From Phnomibacter ginsenosidimutans (GTDB lineage: Bacteria; Bacteroidota; Bacteroidia; Chitinophagales; Chitinophagaceae): a stretch of 64,000 bases of DNA. Shown here piece after piece: positions 34,257 to 44,865 of this stretch. The DNA lies in the NCBI RefSeq assembly GCF_009740285.1, contig NZ_CP046566.1, positions 2,600,501 to 2,664,500 on the forward strand, written 5' to 3'. The position numbers and the translations under genes were made by a program. The stretch's first letter is position 1. Every line of letters begins with the position of its first letter. Below the pieces are notes generated by a model. The model did not search any database, had not been told where the DNA came from, and worked only from the letters and a program-made list of their open reading frames with translations.

Positions 34257-37119
34257 TACAACAAATCATTTACTGAAGGCATGGTGAACTGCTGCCGCTG
34301 ATCTTCGGGCGAAGGCAGGCCAAAATAAAACCACAATGTGTGTTTGATAGGTTTGCCGTCAAACACTTTGGGCTCACTTTGCGGACCTAACACTTTGGTA
34401 TTGGTGTTTAAACCCAACGCTAACTTGGTACCAACGGGCGGTATTGCATCAAGCCATGAAATATCGCCAGAAGGCAATACCGGATGTGGTTTAGGACCGC
34501 TCAATCCGTAGAAGTTAAACAACCGGACAAACAAACTGTCGTCTTCACTGGCCATTAAGAATTTTCCTTCTACCGTATTCATTTCCATCCAGGCAATGTT
34601 GGCGTAATAACCTTTAAACTCTGGAAAATTCCATGGATAGCTACCGGTTATGGTATTGTTGTTCATGTTTTCATGTACACTAAACCGACCGCCCAACATC
34701 CGGTTTTTCCAAACTCTGTAAGGCCCGTTGCCCAACCAGCGGGCACCCAGCATAAAGTTTTCAGGATAGCTGAAGCTAATGCCTGCAAATTGTTGCGTTC
34801 CTACGGGTGCATATTGGTATTCCAGCTTCACCCAACCACCGGGCTGCATGGTCCACACGGCTTGTTGCATAGTGCCCGTATAAGTAACCGTTACTACCGC
34901 ATTGGCACCTTGCTTGCCGGCAACAACCGACTGCACTTTGGCATCACCACCTACCAGCACAGGGCCATTGGCAAACGACAATGGGCCACGGTCTGCATTA
35001 GCCACTTTTTCAAGCAAGCCAGTAGATTTATTGATGGCAATACTTACCGGGCCTGATTTCAGCGTAATCAATGTATCGTTGTCTGCAATTGTGACGCTGT
35101 CTTTTCCGCTACGGCTCATGGCCGCAGTCAACAAGGCCTGATTGTTTTTTATGCGCCGGATATCACGAATCACTTCTGCTCCGTGCTGGTCAACAACAAT
35201 CAATTCCAACGCATCGTAGTTGCGCCAATCAGTGGGTAGCATCAGCGATAAATTGCCTGTTTTCAAGGGAGCAATATCGGGTGATGCAGCATTGCCTTTT
35301 TTCAACACACTGGCACCTTTTTGTCCGCTGTATGGCTTGGTATAATTCAACAATTGCCATTTGAATACACAACTATTGAGGTTGCTATAATGATACCGGT
35401 TTTCAAGAGCCACTGTTCCGTCGAAACTGGCAGGCAGCAAATCGGGCCAGCTGATTTTTACAGGTGAAAAAATATCGCGGATGGCAAAAAAACTGCCTTC
35501 CTTTTCCCGATGTGGCCCCAATACGCCATCTGGTGCATTCACGCCATTTACATCTATAAGGTTGTTCATGTCGGTTCTTACCAATCCCTCATCTACCAGT
35601 GCCCACAAAAATCCACCGGCACTTTTTTTCGCTTTCCAATGCAGCTCCCAAAAGTCGTACAAAGCAGCACCGCCACCACCATCATCCTGACTGTGCAAAA
35701 ATTCAGTCGGCATATAAATGTGTGGTTCGTCTTCAAGTATTTTCTTGCTGCTGTAATAATCTTCGTAATGGTTACAATCAATACCATTGAAATCATTGCC
35801 GGGACGATGATGTGCATGTATCACCGGACGTTTGCTAAAATCATACATACCATAATCATCATCCAATTCTTTGTTGTGCCCACCTTCATTGCCATTGCTC
35901 CAGATGATGATGCTCGGATGATTGGCATCCCGTTCTACCATTTCTTTTACCAATGGTGCACCGGCTTTGGTACTGTATGCTTTTTGCCAGCCGGCCAACT
36001 CATCCAACACATACAAGCCCAATGAATCGCAGATATCCAGAAAAGATTGATCGGGTGGGTAATGCGAACAACGAACAGCATTCATGTTCATTTGCTTCAT
36101 CAGTTGCACATCCATCAAATCAATTTTCGCATTTACGGCCCTGCCTGTTTCGGGCCACCACACATGCCGGTTCACCCCTTTCATTTTTACCTGCGTGCCA
36201 TTGATGAAAATGCCTTCACCCTTACGAATCTCGATGGTTCTGAAACCAAACTTCTGTGTAATGCTGTGCAATTTTTTACCCGCATGCAGCCAATCTAATT
36301 GCAGCTTGTACAAGTTGGGCGTTTCCGCATTCCATGTTTGTATGCCCGCCAGCTGATGACGCAATACAAACGCAGAATCTTTACCCGTAACCGGTTGCTG
36401 AAAACTTGCTACCAGCTTTCCTTTGCTATCGAATAGGCTGGCTTTAAGTTGCGAAGCCTGTACCGGTTTTTGTAAAAATACTTGTGCTGCAAAACTGCCA
36501 TCTGCTTTTGCATCAATAGAAGTACGTACAATATGCGAAGCGGGCAAAGCCATCAAATACACCGGACGAAAAATGCCGCCTAATATCCAGTAGTCGGCCA
36601 AGCGTTCAGCGTTGTTTACACTGGCATCAGCACTCATTTTACTCACGGTTACTTCCAGCAGGTTATCCTTGCCCCACAAGAGTTTATCAGCAATATTGTA
36701 TTTGAATTGATAGAAGGCACCTTGATGAACCGGACCAGCCAACTTACCATTAATCTTTACTTCTGTGTCCGTCATCGAACCTTCGAACACAATGAAAATA
36801 TCTTTGCCTTTCCAGCTGTCGGGTACTTTGAAGCGATGCTTGTATTGTCCCTGTTCATCATGAAAGCGAAAGTTTTTACCATAGGTCACATAATCACGGC
36901 CATAATCATAGCCACCAAAGCCATGCTGCTCCCAATGCGATGGCACAGGAATGGTTGTCCACTTACCGCTGTTGCGGCCTTTGGTGCATAAAAATCCCAT
37001 TGTACAGTGTGCTCATTATCTGTTCCCGAGAGGTAACGCAGTTCTGTTTGTTGCGCAATTACATTGCTACAACAAATAATGATTTGCAACAACAATCCAG
37101 CCAATACATACCGTTTCAT
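34256..37119 (-). pseudogene. GH2 beta-galactosidase-like enzyme, frameshifted near the N-terminus as sequenced
   Basis: A large exported GH2 enzyme of about 950 residues. The signal peptide starts at 37119 (MKRYVLAGLLL). The sugar-binding domain includes VPSHWEQHGFGGYDYG. The TIM-barrel core has NRHVWWPETGRAVN, acid/base Glu in WSNGNEGGH and a likely nucleophile region MPTEFLHSQDDGGGG. A C-terminal beta-sandwich region follows. One A is missing from the AAA run at 36980-36982 (minus strand), which breaks the reading frame after VQWDFYAP; restoring it gives VQWDFYAPKGRNSGKWTT. In rhamnogalacturonan loci, GH2 enzymes remove galactose or uronic acids; the exact linkage is unknown. Confidence 0.85.
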
Positions 37120-37131
37120 ACACATGTTCAT

Positions 37132-39963
37132 TTATAATTTCTGCAAGGCAGTCAGGGTTACTTCACTCAGCAGGCCAGAAGGTTTGGGCATCCATTTGAT
37201 GGGCGTAAACAATCCATCGGCACCACGATTCTCCGCCAGCTTCGCAGGAAAATTGGTGTTATAAAATTTCTTCCAAGGCACTCCGTTTTTCTCCAGTAAA
37301 ATCATTTGGTTGGCCATGCTGTTGCTCACTTCAATTTGTATGCTGTTGGTTGGCTTCAACCAAGCTGCATCCACTATCAACGTATAATCAGGACCCAACA
37401 CAGTGCCAGCTTTTTTACCATTGATCCACACGTTGGCACTCTCGCCTACTTTGCCCAAATTGAGGCGGTACCACTTGGCATTGCCTGCAGGCCGTGCAAA
37501 ACTGCTGCGATAAGTAGCCACCCCACTGTAATAGGTAAACGCATTGCCCCATTCACTCCAAGATGTTAGTGATGAAACAGTAGTAGCTGCCGGTGCATTG
37601 GGAAAACGATCATCGAAACTGACAGCCCATGTTTTGCCAATAGCGACGGGCTTAGCAATTGTCTGATACAACGGATATTTTGTTGCCGCATTTACAGCAC
37701 CCACTTGTACAAAGAGTGAACCTGCAGCGGGCAATTGAAGATGCACCAATAAATGCCCGTTACTATTTCGTTTTGTTTGTGCCAAACCCGTTTCGCCTGT
37801 CATAGGATTGTAAATACCGACAGCTGCAGCAACCACATTCAACGGAACCCAGGCATCAACAGCACTGTCTTTGGCATTGCAAATGAAATACACTTTGCTA
37901 CCATTGTAGTTGCGGCGGATAAACTGCAAACCCATATCTACCAAGGCTTCCCGCTGAAAGCCCGCTGCATCCAGCAAATGCTGCTCATTAGCACTCATGC
38001 TTATGCTGCCGTTGCCATGCTGCGCTGTTTTTACTGCACCATTTTCTTTCCATTGAATACCAGACAATAATTGTTTCAACGCTGCGGCATTCGCATCATA
38101 GTTGGCTAAGCCAGGCACATCATTGGGCATGGCATGATACACCAGTAGCTTTGCACCTTGGGATACCAGTTGCAACAGCTGTTGCATGCTAGCCAACGGA
38201 ATGTATTGATTGCCCGGAAGCAAAATTGTTTTATATGAAGTGCCACCAGTATGCAACACCCCATTGCGTACACTCACCTGTTGTAATTGCTTGTCCGAAA
38301 TAAAATCGAATCCGTAGCCTTTTGCCTGCATCCATTCGCTGATGTGGGCAAAGCGGGTGCCATTGAATTCGGGCCGCATAGCATCGTAATGTTTTAGTAA
38401 GTCGCGGCCATGTTCCATTTGCGCATCCGCAAAGGGATAATATACCAACACATCATTATCAATGCTGCCTGCCTGCAAAAATGATTGGCTGCGTTCTACA
38501 TATTTATTCAAGGCCGGAAACTGCTGCCAAAAAGGATTGTTTTGATTGAAATGCACCGCGGCATAAAACATCCAGCCTGGCCAACCTGCACTTGCCGGCG
38601 AGTAGTTGGTGCCATGATATACAATGTGATTGACACCACCGATAAAGTATTGATCAATGGCTTTTTTGACGCCGCCCAATGTGCTTACAAAATGATCATC
38701 GAGCCAGGTAGCCGCTTCCGCTGCTGCTAATTTTTTACCTGCTACATGCGCTGTAGAAGTAGCAAACTTAAAGCGCAACAACTCCGTTCCTTCTGTTTCT
38801 GGAATATCAACAGCTGCGTATAAATCCATGGTATTGCCCGGCGATCCATGACTTTGATTTCGTACGATGGCGCCATTCTTTTTGGCCCATGCTACCCAAG
38901 GTTGTGTAAAGTTTTCCAAGATTAATTCGGCAATCACTTCCCGATAATCGAACAACACTCTTGCATTGCTGTTGGCATCTGCCTTACCAAATAAAGCAGG
39001 CAAATAATTTTCCAACCTATACCCTTTGCGCTGTGCAAATTCATCGAGTAAACGTGGCGTCCAGTTGGCCTGACCACGGGCATCATCTACCTCATAAGAG
39101 TCGTTGAAAAAACCCCGCAAAGCGCTGATGTCTTTACCCGCAAAGGCTGCATCAAATTTGCTGAAATACGTATCGATAGCAGGTTTGCTAAAATGATCGA
39201 TGGCATTGCCTTCGCCACCGGGTGCGGCTCTTTCTACCAGCTTTCCATGCCAGCCTAAAAACAACGCATACACTTTGCAATCATCGGTTGGCGCTACCCA
39301 GTCAATGCTGCCATCTGCTTTTACCAAAGCGGTGATGTCAATGGGTGAAGCATTTGCGGGATAAGCCATCAATGTAATCAAAGGCAAAGGCTTTGCAAAC
39401 TTCACCTGATCGATGGCTAACTGTTGCAGATTGATGTTGCTCTCCACCGGATCTTTTACGGCTTCCAATTTTGGCGGCGTAGTACTTGTGCCTTTGATAA
39501 AAGGCTGTTGTGTGGCCGCAATTTTATCAGGTATAGCGGTGCCTTTTTGTAGTGTCCAATTTTTACTGATGACTTGCTTACAAGCATGCTCGTAGCTAAT
39601 CCACGGACCGCCAAAAGGCCAGCCCGTTCCTGTGGCCATGTCTACCTGCATGCCATTTGCAGTAGCCTGTTGCAAAGTATGTTGCAGCATGTCTACCCAT
39701 TGTGCAGAGAGGTACTGAATGAAGTTGGGTTCTTCGCCTTTTACACCATAGATGGGCGTAATTTCTACACCGCCCAAACCCGCATCGCTGTACATTTTCA
39801 ACAGTCGGCTAATGTCAGTTTTATTTACCGCACTGCCCTGCCACCACCAGCGTGTCCACGGTTTGGTTTCAGCAGTACTCACAGGCCACTGTAGCGATTG
39901 TGCCGAAACACTCAACTGAAAAAAAGCTGCACAAATGAGAATGACTATTTTATTTTTCATCAT
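37132..39963 (-). CDS. GH106 alpha-L-rhamnosidase
   Basis: A 943-residue secreted enzyme with a signal peptide ending SVSAQ. The family head KPWTRWWWQGSAVNKTDIS, VEITPIYGVKGEEPNF and MATGTGWPFGG are typical of GH106 rhamnosidases. The central part includes NQSHGSPGNTMDLYA and IVYHGTNYSPASAGWPGW. A C-terminal jelly-roll region carries GESANVWINGKKAGT. In rhamnogalacturonan-I breakdown, GH106 removes terminal L-rhamnose from backbone oligosaccharides, supplying the rhaT/rhaIKEW pathway encoded upstream in the same run. Gaps to its neighbours are 12 and 9 bases. Confidence 0.92.
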   Translation of the reverse strand: MMKNKIVILICAAFFQLSVSAQSLQWPVSTAETKPWTRWWWQGSAVNKTDISRLLKMYSDAGLGGVEITPIYGVKGEEPNFIQYLSAQWVDMLQHTLQQATANGMQVDMATGTGWPFGGPWISYEHACKQVISKNWTLQKGTAIPDKIAATQQPFIKGTSTTPPKLEAVKDPVESNINLQQLAIDQVKFAKPLPLITLMAYPANASPIDITALVKADGSIDWVAPTDDCKVYALFLGWHGKLVERAAPGGEGNAIDHFSKPAIDTYFSKFDAAFAGKDISALRGFFNDSYEVDDARGQANWTPRLLDEFAQRKGYRLENYLPALFGKADANSNARVLFDYREVIAELILENFTQPWVAWAKKNGAIVRNQSHGSPGNTMDLYAAVDIPETEGTELLRFKFATSTAHVAGKKLAAAEAATWLDDHFVSTLGGVKKAIDQYFIGGVNHIVYHGTNYSPASAGWPGWMFYAAVHFNQNNPFWQQFPALNKYVERSQSFLQAGSIDNDVLVYYPFADAQMEHGRDLLKHYDAMRPEFNGTRFAHISEWMQAKGYGFDFISDKQLQQVSVRNGVLHTGGTSYKTILLPGNQYIPLASMQQLLQLVSQGAKLLVYHAMPNDVPGLANYDANAAALKQLLSGIQWKENGAVKTAQHGNGSISMSANEQHLLDAAGFQREALVDMGLQFIRRNYNGSKVYFICNAKDSAVDAWVPLNVVAAAVGIYNPMTGETGLAQTKRNSNGHLLVHLQLPAAGSLFVQVGAVNAATKYPLYQTIAKPVAIGKTWAVSFDDRFPNAPAATTVSSLTSWSEWGNAFTYYSGVATYRSSFARPAGNAKWYRLNLGKVGESANVWINGKKAGTVLGPDYTLIVDAAWLKPTNSIQIEVSNSMANQMILLEKNGVPWKKFYNTNFPAKLAENRGADGLFTPIKWMPKPSGLLSEVTLTALQKL

Positions 39964-39972
39964 AAATATGCG

Positions 39973-41304
39973 TTAGTTGCCATCTGGCTTTGCCTTTGCA
40001 ATCACCGGGCTCAGTGGCCAATAAAAATGCGCTGCTTTATCTGGCTGCGAAGGATTGAATGCGGGTAATGCCGGCGAGAGATACTGCGCCAATGGCAATT
40101 GAATATCTCTCATACCCTGCGCAATGCAACGGGCAATTTCGTAAGCGCCATACGGGTTAAAATGCGTGTTGTCGAGCAAGGCTTTTTCCTGACCGGGAAA
40201 GCTGTTGGCCGGATAAATTACAAATCCTTTTTCCGAACCTTTTGGGCCCCATGCTTCGTAGAGTTGAGCACTCATGTTGTTGAGATCAATCAATGGCACT
40301 TGCAAATCGGCCGCTACTTTACGCATGGCCGCTGGATAATCGCCCAGAGTGTTGATGACATGCCCGCTGCTGTCAAAGTTGCGGCGGTGCATAGAAGTCA
40401 CCAACACCGGATGCCCCCCTTTTTGACGACAACTCTCAATGTATTGGTGCAGCAGCTTGGTATAGCTTTCCCATGGGCCGATGCCAGCGCCTTTTTGCTT
40501 CTGATCGTTGTGGGCAAACTCTATGAACAAATAGTCGCCGGGCTTCATGAGACTCAGTATTTTTTCCAACCGCTTTGCACTCAAAAAACTGTTCAGTGCT
40601 TCGCCCGACTCTGCATAATTCGCCACCACAACTTTATCAGTTTGAAATAGCTGAGGTATCATTTGCCCCCAAGCAGCGTAGGGTTCAGAAGCCTGATCGA
40701 CTACTGTAGAATTGCCAGCCAAAAACACAACAGGCACATTTTGAACCGGCGTTATTTCCAAAGCACACAGTTTTGGTAAGCTGTCATTTATTTCCAGCGT
40801 CAGTTTGTTATCCCAATGCCAGTATTCTCTTTCCCGGGCTTTGATTTTTACCTGCGTATTCGTGCCTGCAATCATAGTATCACGCACATGCACCAGAAAG
40901 GATACTTCTTTCACTTCCTTTGTATTGGTGATGACTTGCGGCAATACTGCCCTGCGGCATTCGGCACGAACAATAGTGGAAGAAGTGCCTGCTACATCGC
41001 CCAACCACAGTTTCACCCGATAGTTGCCTTCGGGCAAGCTTACACTAAAAAAGAAAGGCTTATTGGCGGTTACAAAATCATTGGTTCGTTGATCTTTTCC
41101 TTTTCGCTGTACGGCCGTAATAACAGCACCAGGCTCAAAGCCGAAACCTGCAGCATCGCTATACATCGCATTGGCTGTAACTGCAGTAAATCCTTTCGCT
41201 GCTTTTCCATTACCAAAATCGAAGCGCAAGGTTTGTGCCGAAATATGTCTGCTGCAAAAAGACAGCATCCACAACAACAACCAATATCGCCCAACTTTTT
41301 TCAT
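39973..41304 (-). CDS. Rhamnogalacturonan acetylesterase (CE12, SGNH) with N-terminal beta domain
   Basis: A 443-residue secreted esterase. After the signal peptide (ending HISAQ), residues about 20-180 form a beta-rich region (LRFDFGNGKAAKGFTAVTA, YRVKLWLGDVAG), probably carbohydrate-binding. The SGNH hydrolase part begins at VFLAGNSTVVDQ, with block III in FIEFAHNDQK and the C-terminal Asp-His pair in DNTHFNPYGAYEIA. Block I reads GNS instead of the commoner GDS, and the serine is kept. It removes acetyl groups from galacturonic acid residues so lyases can act. The start at 41304 is the first ATG; the next gene upstream ends at 41328. Confidence 0.85.
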   Translation of the reverse strand: MKKVGRYWLLLWMLSFCSRHISAQTLRFDFGNGKAAKGFTAVTANAMYSDAAGFGFEPGAVITAVQRKGKDQRTNDFVTANKPFFFSVSLPEGNYRVKLWLGDVAGTSSTIVRAECRRAVLPQVITNTKEVKEVSFLVHVRDTMIAGTNTQVKIKAREREYWHWDNKLTLEINDSLPKLCALEITPVQNVPVVFLAGNSTVVDQASEPYAAWGQMIPQLFQTDKVVVANYAESGEALNSFLSAKRLEKILSLMKPGDYLFIEFAHNDQKQKGAGIGPWESYTKLLHQYIESCRQKGGHPVLVTSMHRRNFDSSGHVINTLGDYPAAMRKVAADLQVPLIDLNNMSAQLYEAWGPKGSEKGFVIYPANSFPGQEKALLDNTHFNPYGAYEIARCIAQGMRDIQLPLAQYLSPALPAFNPSQPDKAAHFYWPLSPVIAKAKPDGN

Positions 41305-41327
41305 GAGATTATTTTCAACGCTGTTCA

Positions 41328-42701
41328 CTACTGTTCTGTAAACATGAGTGCACTGTCGTTTAGTTTGAAATGCTTTTGCTGTGTCAAAATCATTACTTCA
41401 GCACAGGCCAGCAAAACCGGACCATAGCCATGCGCTGCAAACACATTTACAGGACGATGATAATAGAACGCAGGTTCGAAACCCATGCCTGTACCTACAC
41501 ATGTACCTTCTACTTGTCCCTTGTCGTTTACCTTGGTGCTAACGGCATTCCATGCCAGCAGTACAGCAGGACCAAACGCCTTTGCATCGAGCCATCCTTT
41601 GTTGATGCCATGCGCCATGCAATAGGCATAAATAGCAGTAGCCGATGTTTCAAGATAAGAGTCGCTGCGGTCGAGCAACTGATGCCAGAATCCACTACCC
41701 GATTGATACGCTGCCAGGCCAGCAGCATGTTGTTGAAACTGCTTCAATACCTTGGCATAGCCCGGATGCGAAGCTGGCAATACATCCAGCAACTCACTCA
41801 TAGCCATGAGGGCCCAGCCATTGGCACGCCCCCAGTGAAATTGCGGATGTGGCTCCATGCCCTGAATCCATCCGTGCATGTATAATCCTTTGCCTGTATT
41901 AAACATACGTTCACTAAACTGCAATATCTGGCGCACTGCATCATCGTAATATGCGTTATTACCTGTGAACTTGCCCATTTGTGCCAATGCAGGTACACTC
42001 ATGTATAAATCATCGAGCCAAATGCTGTTGGGCAATGGCCTGTTGCGGGCCAGGGTTTTATCTGCCAACCGAAATTCTTTGTTGCTGATAAAATCCATGT
42101 AGCGATCAATTAAGGGCCGCATGGGCGTTTGCAAATTGCCATTGGCCGACTTAATCATGGCAGCACACACAGCACCGGCATCATCCAATGCATGTGGCTC
42201 CAGTACCTGCTTGAGCGGATTGCGGTATTGCGGAAACGCTTTGCTCATCTGGCTAAAATAGGGCGCCACTTTTGCCAGAAATTGTACCCTGTTGTGTGTA
42301 TAGTCTGCATACTTTTTATCGCCGCTGGCTTCACTCATCCGCAACATGGCCGAATAGGTAACACCCCATTCATAACTGGTGAGCCGGTAATCACCGGTTT
42401 GCAGTATGATGTTTGTATCAGGCTTCGACAAATCGGTAGTAACCTGACCTGTTCGCTTATCGAGCAATGCATACGGCGTGGTAGCATCGAGATAGGCAAA
42501 TACTTTATCGGCAACCGCTTTAATTTTTTGCTGAGAAGGCGTTTCGTATGGCACCGGATAATCGGGCTTCAACAAGTGCAATGGCGAAGTAGCATCGCTG
42601 CCGCCGGTTTTTACATACTGTGCTTGCAGGCTACCTGCAGTAGTGCAAATACATGCTGCTGCCAGCATGCTCATTTTTCCCAATGATTTCATAGGCTTCA
42701 T
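41328..42701 (-). CDS. GH105 unsaturated rhamnogalacturonyl hydrolase
   Basis: A 457-residue (alpha/alpha)6-barrel enzyme with a signal peptide ending SLQAQ. Conserved GH105 segments are EPHALDDAGAVCAAM (catalytic aspartate region), WLDDLYMSVPALAQM, WGRANGWALMAMSELLD and SGSGFWHQLLDRSDSYLETS. It hydrates and removes the 4,5-unsaturated galacturonic acid left at the non-reducing end by rhamnogalacturonan lyase, such as the PL11 encoded at the right edge. It is the first of five CAZyme genes that follow the lut genes. A 162-base gap with a strong hairpin lies upstream. Confidence 0.9.
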   Translation of the reverse strand: MKPMKSLGKMSMLAAACICTTAGSLQAQYVKTGGSDATSPLHLLKPDYPVPYETPSQQKIKAVADKVFAYLDATTPYALLDKRTGQVTTDLSKPDTNIILQTGDYRLTSYEWGVTYSAMLRMSEASGDKKYADYTHNRVQFLAKVAPYFSQMSKAFPQYRNPLKQVLEPHALDDAGAVCAAMIKSANGNLQTPMRPLIDRYMDFISNKEFRLADKTLARNRPLPNSIWLDDLYMSVPALAQMGKFTGNNAYYDDAVRQILQFSERMFNTGKGLYMHGWIQGMEPHPQFHWGRANGWALMAMSELLDVLPASHPGYAKVLKQFQQHAAGLAAYQSGSGFWHQLLDRSDSYLETSATAIYAYCMAHGINKGWLDAKAFGPAVLLAWNAVSTKVNDKGQVEGTCVGTGMGFEPAFYYHRPVNVFAAHGYGPVLLACAEVMILTQQKHFKLNDSALMFTEQ

Positions 42702-42767
42702 TCAATCGTTATTGAAAAATCGGTTTTGCTGCAATGTTGTGTGTGGCTTTTCAAGCACAAAAAACAG

Positions 42768-42809
42768 TTGCGCAATAAATACTTCTTTGGTGAAGCAATT
42801 ATTGCGCAA
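42768..42809 (-). terminator. Long hairpin between lutC and the CAZyme genes
   Basis: Perfect 11-base arms TTGCGCAATAA (42768-42778) and TTATTGCGCAA (42799-42809), with an inner CTTC/GAAG pairing. On the minus strand it is followed after three bases by TTTTTT, so it fits a terminator or attenuator between the rha-lut part and the CAZyme part. An operator role is also possible. Confidence 0.7.
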
Positions 42810-42863
42810 ACAAAATACGGAACAGCAGTGGTCAATCGTCCTGTTGCGTCCTGAAAAAACCGA

Positions 42864-43457
42864 TTATGGTAATAAAAAAACGGTCATGGTTTTGGGGCCA
42901 TGAGCACCCAACACCAGCGACTGTTCTATATCGGCAGTTTTAGAAGGTCCTGCAATGAACACACCAAAATCGTATTGCCCCATGGCTTGTACTTGTTGAT
43001 AGGCTTTATGCATGTTGGGTAGCAACGACTGCAGTGGCAGCAACACTGCCAAATGCTGACAAATAAAAGGCAGAGCACGAAGCTTGTATTGTGCTTCCGT
43101 TACCCACACAGCGCCATTTTCGGCTACGCCAAATGCAGCATCCATCAGGGCAATGTCCACATTTTGCAACATCGCTGGTGCATCAAACGCTGCATCAGGC
43201 AAAGCCTGAAAACCTTGTACAGTAGCCGATACATTGAGAATATTGCTGTTGTCATCAAATGCCTGCAATATGGTAGCCGTTGCATCTTCGCCAGATAAAA
43301 TGCGGATGACACGCCCACCAATGCCCGACAAGGTTTCAACAAACTTTTGCAGCGCATCCCACTGTGCGGCATGTGCAGGCAATTCCAAATCGGGCAATGC
43401 AACAGTGGCCGGTTGATTGGCTTTTACTTGTGCTAATATTTTTGCTCTCGATGACAT
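42864..43457 (-). CDS. lutC: Lactate utilization protein C (LUD domain)
   Basis: A 197-residue LUD-domain protein. Typical segments are SSRAKILAQVKANQ, a central ALMDAAFGVAENGAVWVTEA and the C-terminal FIAGPSKTADIEQSLVLGAHGPK. LutC is the third component of the LutABC complex, which oxidises L-lactate to pyruvate. Its ATG overlaps the lutB stop (ATGA), implying translational coupling. The start at 43457 is set by this overlap. It is the last gene before a strong hairpin. Confidence 0.92.
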   Translation of the reverse strand: MSSRAKILAQVKANQPATVALPDLELPAHAAQWDALQKFVETLSGIGGRVIRILSGEDATATILQAFDDNSNILNVSATVQGFQALPDAAFDAPAMLQNVDIALMDAAFGVAENGAVWVTEAQYKLRALPFICQHLAVLLPLQSLLPNMHKAYQQVQAMGQYDFGVFIAGPSKTADIEQSLVLGAHGPKTMTVFLLP

Positions 43458-44845
43458 CAGGCTTTCTTGTTTTTGGCGTACCACTCACTAAACGATTGCT
43501 TTGGCGGCGCAGGCATTTCCCGCTGTTTGTACCATGGATTCAAACTGTTTTTCACCATAAACGGCGCCAGGCGCAGCACGGTTCTGGCAGCTTTGCCCGC
43601 AAAGCGGTACAACGCAGGCTTACCCAACAACCATCCGGCCATTTTCATCGACACTGCTTTGCCTTTCGGCGCCAGTCCATCTTTGTACAATTCCTGTCGC
43701 CATTGATACAACTGTTCGTGAATATCAATTTTTACCGGACACACATTTGTGCAAGAGCCACACAGGGTACTTGCAAAAGGCAAATCGGCATGTTTTCGCA
43801 TATCAAGATTGGGCGCCAGTATAGAGCCGATGGGACCACTGATGGCATACTTGTAGCTATGGCCACCACTGCGCCGATACACCGGGCATGTATTCATACA
43901 CGCACCGCAACGAATGCATTTCAAAGAATTACGAAATGCCTCTCTCCCCAACTGCCGGCTTCTGCCATTATCTACCAGCACTATATGCAACTGCCTGCCG
44001 GGTGCGGGTTTGCGAAAATGACTGGTGTAGGTTGTAATGGGCTGCCCGGTAGCACTGCGGGCCAGCAAGCGGGTAAATACGCCGAGGTGCTGCCGCTGCG
44101 GAATCAGTTTTTCAATACCCATGCAAGCGATGTGTACATCAGCTAAATGGGTTCCCATGTCGGCATTGCCTTCATTGGTACACACTACCACTTCGCCGGT
44201 TTCAGCTATGGCAAAATTGACACCGGTGATGGCGACTTTGCGGGTCAGAAATTTTTCGCGTAAATGAATACGGGCAGCGCCAGTGAGGTATTGCGGATCG
44301 GCATTGCCTTTTGGTGTTTGTAAATGCTGATGAAATAATTCACCGATTTCTTCTTTTTTCCAGTGAATGCAAGGCAATACAATATGGCTGGGTGTTTCGC
44401 CGGCCAATTGCACAATGCGTTCGCCCAAATCTGTATCTACCACATCAATGCCATGCTCATGCAGGTATTCATTCAGCCCACACTCTTCGGTGAGCATGCT
44501 TTTGCTTTTTACAATTTGCTGCACTTTGTTTTCCTGCAAAATGCGGTGCACAATGGCATTGTGCTCTGCAGCATCAGCAGCCCAGTGCACACTGGCGCCA
44601 TTGGCCAATGCCTGTGCTTCAAACTGCGTCAGCAGGTCGTGCATATTGCTCAGTACATGTGCTTTGATATCGGAAGCTGTTTGGCGCAACCATTCCCACT
44701 CAGGGACAGACCACGCAGCCTTATCCCGCTTTTGCCGAATCCACCACAGGGTTTCATCGTGCCAGTTTACACGATCTTCATCCTTGTTGAATTGTTGGGC
44801 CAATTCAGCATGCGGTTGTGAAGCTTTATTTAGATGTACACTCAT
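43457..44845 (-). CDS. lutB: Lactate utilization protein B (iron-sulfur, LUD domain)
   Basis: A 462-residue LutB/YkgF protein. The N-terminal LUD domain (about residues 60-300) includes SMLTEECGLNEYL and GVNFAIAETGEVVVCTNEGN. Two 4Fe-4S motifs follow: CIRCGACMNTCPVYR and CGSCTNVCPVKIDIHEQ. It carries electrons in L-lactate oxidation with LutA and LutC. The order lutA-lutB-lutC is canonical, with a 20-base gap from lutA. In this locus it would handle L-lactate produced from rhamnose-derived lactaldehyde. Confidence 0.94.
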   Translation of the reverse strand: MSVHLNKASQPHAELAQQFNKDEDRVNWHDETLWWIRQKRDKAAWSVPEWEWLRQTASDIKAHVLSNMHDLLTQFEAQALANGASVHWAADAAEHNAIVHRILQENKVQQIVKSKSMLTEECGLNEYLHEHGIDVVDTDLGERIVQLAGETPSHIVLPCIHWKKEEIGELFHQHLQTPKGNADPQYLTGAARIHLREKFLTRKVAITGVNFAIAETGEVVVCTNEGNADMGTHLADVHIACMGIEKLIPQRQHLGVFTRLLARSATGQPITTYTSHFRKPAPGRQLHIVLVDNGRSRQLGREAFRNSLKCIRCGACMNTCPVYRRSGGHSYKYAISGPIGSILAPNLDMRKHADLPFASTLCGSCTNVCPVKIDIHEQLYQWRQELYKDGLAPKGKAVSMKMAGWLLGKPALYRFAGKAARTVLRLAPFMVKNSLNPWYKQREMPAPPKQSFSEWYAKNKKA

Positions 44846-44865
44846 GAATAGTTGTTCAATTTTAC

